This document shows positions 37,545 through 39,008 of a DNA stretch of 39,008 nucleotides, piece after piece. The DNA comes from an uncultured Bacilli bacterium (GTDB taxonomy: Bacteria > Bacillota_I > Bacilli_A > ML615J-28 > CAG-313): NCBI GenBank assembly GCA_947591495.1, contig CANQDG010000018.1:1-39008 (forward strand). Direction: 5' to 3'. Made by a program: the position numbers and the translations under genes. Under the pieces are notes generated by a model. That model worked only from the letters and a program-made list of their open reading frames with translations, was not told the DNA's origin and ran no database searches. Every line of letters starts with the position of its first letter. The first letter of the stretch is position 1.

Positions 37545-38854
37545 CCTTTATTATTTTTTAAGATTTCTGGTTCAAAAAAAGAACGATTATTGATACCATT
37601 TTCTAAAAATGATTTTAAATATTGATTATTTGGTAAATGAGATACGGCTTTCATAAGATAACGTTCATCATCATAGCCTACCCAAGTCTCTTTAGGTATA
37701 ACAAGTAAATCAATGATTTTTTTCGGATTAACTTTAAGAAGTTCTTCATAATGGGCTTTGACATATTCTCTTCGCGTATTTCTATCCATTAAATGCGTAT
37801 ACTTAGTAAAAGTATCTAAATCTAATTTTTGGGCTGCAGCATAATCTAACTCTTCTACTAAGTCTTGTTCTAATAATTTTATAAGATTTTCTTTATTGGT
37901 ATTATTTAAAATTAAATTTTGATAATATCTTCGGTAAATATAATCATTTACCAAAGGCCAATATGGCATAACGTCTTCAGCATTTTGAATAATTGATTGG
38001 AAAATTTTACTTTCTAATTCACTTGGATTAAGAATTTTTTTATAAACACCCTTTTTAGCAATTAAATCAACCCATTCAAAACAGCGATCCTCTTTTAATA
38101 ATTGAATTGACGTATTTAAAGGAAATTTACTTTCATAAGTATATGTGCTTCGTTTCAAAGCCCATAACAAAACCCCTCTAATTTCATTATTGTCTTCAAA
38201 TGCTAAACACAGTGAAGGAAGATGAATTGTATTATTAGCAACTAGTAATAAGAAATAAGTCTTATAGGCTTCATTAAGTTCTAACCTCATAAGACGCTGA
38301 CAATATATAATTAAATGATTAACTTCTTTTTTCTCAATTTCAGCTGATAATTCTTTAAATAATTCTAAATTAAAAAAGTTATCTACTAATTGTAAGGTTA
38401 ATTTAATTAAATAATTAGCTTCTTTAAAAGTGGTTATTTCAAGATTATTTAGCATTGTGATTTGTTCATTTAAAAGCCATAGAACACTTTTGGCAATACT
38501 ATAACTTCCATACGAATTAGAAATCATTTTAAAACTATTATGAAGCGGATTAATTTCTATTTTAATTTTTCGATGATCATTAGTTGTAAAACTTATCATA
38601 TCATTTTCAATTTCAAGATTTGTATATTTAACCTCTTTTGCGATAATAATATCACCTTTAGAATAATTACCATAAACACAATATTTATTAAGAAATTTAA
38701 TAATTCTTTCCTCTAATAGTTTTAATGATTTATTATCTTTTTCATAAATAATTTGCGTTAATAAGTCAAATGTTACTAAAATTTTTTCATCATTAACTTG
38801 AGTGACAATTCCTATTCCGTAATATTTATCTAAAACTAAATCATTTATTTTCAT
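37541..38854 (-). CDS. Uncharacterised protein with N-terminal CarD/Tudor-like segment, coupled to the SNF2 helicase
   Basis: 'VLDKYYGIGIVTQVNDEKILVTF' resembles YGxGxV CarD/UvrD C-terminal Tudor-like modules; stop overlaps the helicase start (ATGA). Confidence 0.5.
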   Translation of the reverse strand: MKINDLVLDKYYGIGIVTQVNDEKILVTFDLLTQIIYEKDNKSLKLLEERIIKFLNKYCVYGNYSKGDIIIAKEVKYTNLEIENDMISFTTNDHRKIKIEINPLHNSFKMISNSYGSYSIAKSVLWLLNEQITMLNNLEITTFKEANYLIKLTLQLVDNFFNLELFKELSAEIEKKEVNHLIIYCQRLMRLELNEAYKTYFLLLVANNTIHLPSLCLAFEDNNEIRGVLLWALKRSTYTYESKFPLNTSIQLLKEDRCFEWVDLIAKKGVYKKILNPSELESKIFQSIIQNAEDVMPYWPLVNDYIYRRYYQNLILNNTNKENLIKLLEQDLVEELDYAAAQKLDLDTFTKYTHLMDRNTRREYVKAHYEELLKVNPKKIIDLLVIPKETWVGYDDERYLMKAVSHLPNNQYLKSFLENGINNRSFFEPEILKNNKG

Positions 38855-39008
38855 AATTGATAATTCCTCTTATATTTTATCTTTCTAATTATATCATAGC
38901 ACTACTTAAAATACAAATTTTTTGTCACAATAGATAGAGTCAATTTTTAACTGGTGAGATGTTTTATAACAAATCTCTCATTTTTTTAATATTTTCCTAC
39001 TTTTGTTT

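Noticed and set aside
1-39008. Mollicutes genetic code 4 (TGA = Trp)
   Set aside because: TGA acts as a stop at sensible positions (e.g. 14137-14139, 37541-37543) and Trp is encoded by TGG; long ORFs are consistent with the standard code.

Overview
AT-rich, low-GC Firmicutes/Bacilli-like chromosome (standard code, since TGA is used as a stop). Apart from one HD-domain gene, every convincing gene is on the minus strand. The window has two parts. (1) About 1-15.4 kb is an accessory island. It contains a 1594-aa RHS protein with a C-terminal HEYGH metalloprotease-like domain. Upstream, in the same apparent operon, are a stand-alone MurE-like Mur ligase lacking the UDP-binding N-domain, a small phage tail-fibre-like protein, a holin and a decayed XhlA-like gene. 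Downstream is a frameshifted lipoprotein that could be the immunity protein. The island also has two paralogous small secreted proteins, a frameshift-split HTH/TPR regulator, a truncated large serine recombinase, a secreted YiiX/NlpC-like peptidase with Ig-like domains that appears to start at CTG, and several unannotated small ORFs and repeats. It ends at tRNA-Glu(CUC). (2) About 15.5-39 kb is mostly housekeeping sequence: gltX, a YwaF-like membrane protein, a DNA glycosylase, cysK-cysE (cysE apparently starting at ATT), ogt, patB-like, DUF3737, an iron-type ABC operon preceded by an attenuator-like leader, DUF3842, an HD hydrolase, two large FtsX-type ABC proteins, a choloylglycine hydrolase, a YcxB-like protein, and a SNF2 helicase overlapping a gene of unknown function. 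The best candidate for an undescribed system is the holin / Mur-ligase / RHS / lipoprotein operon. All functional calls are from sequence reading only; no searches were run.
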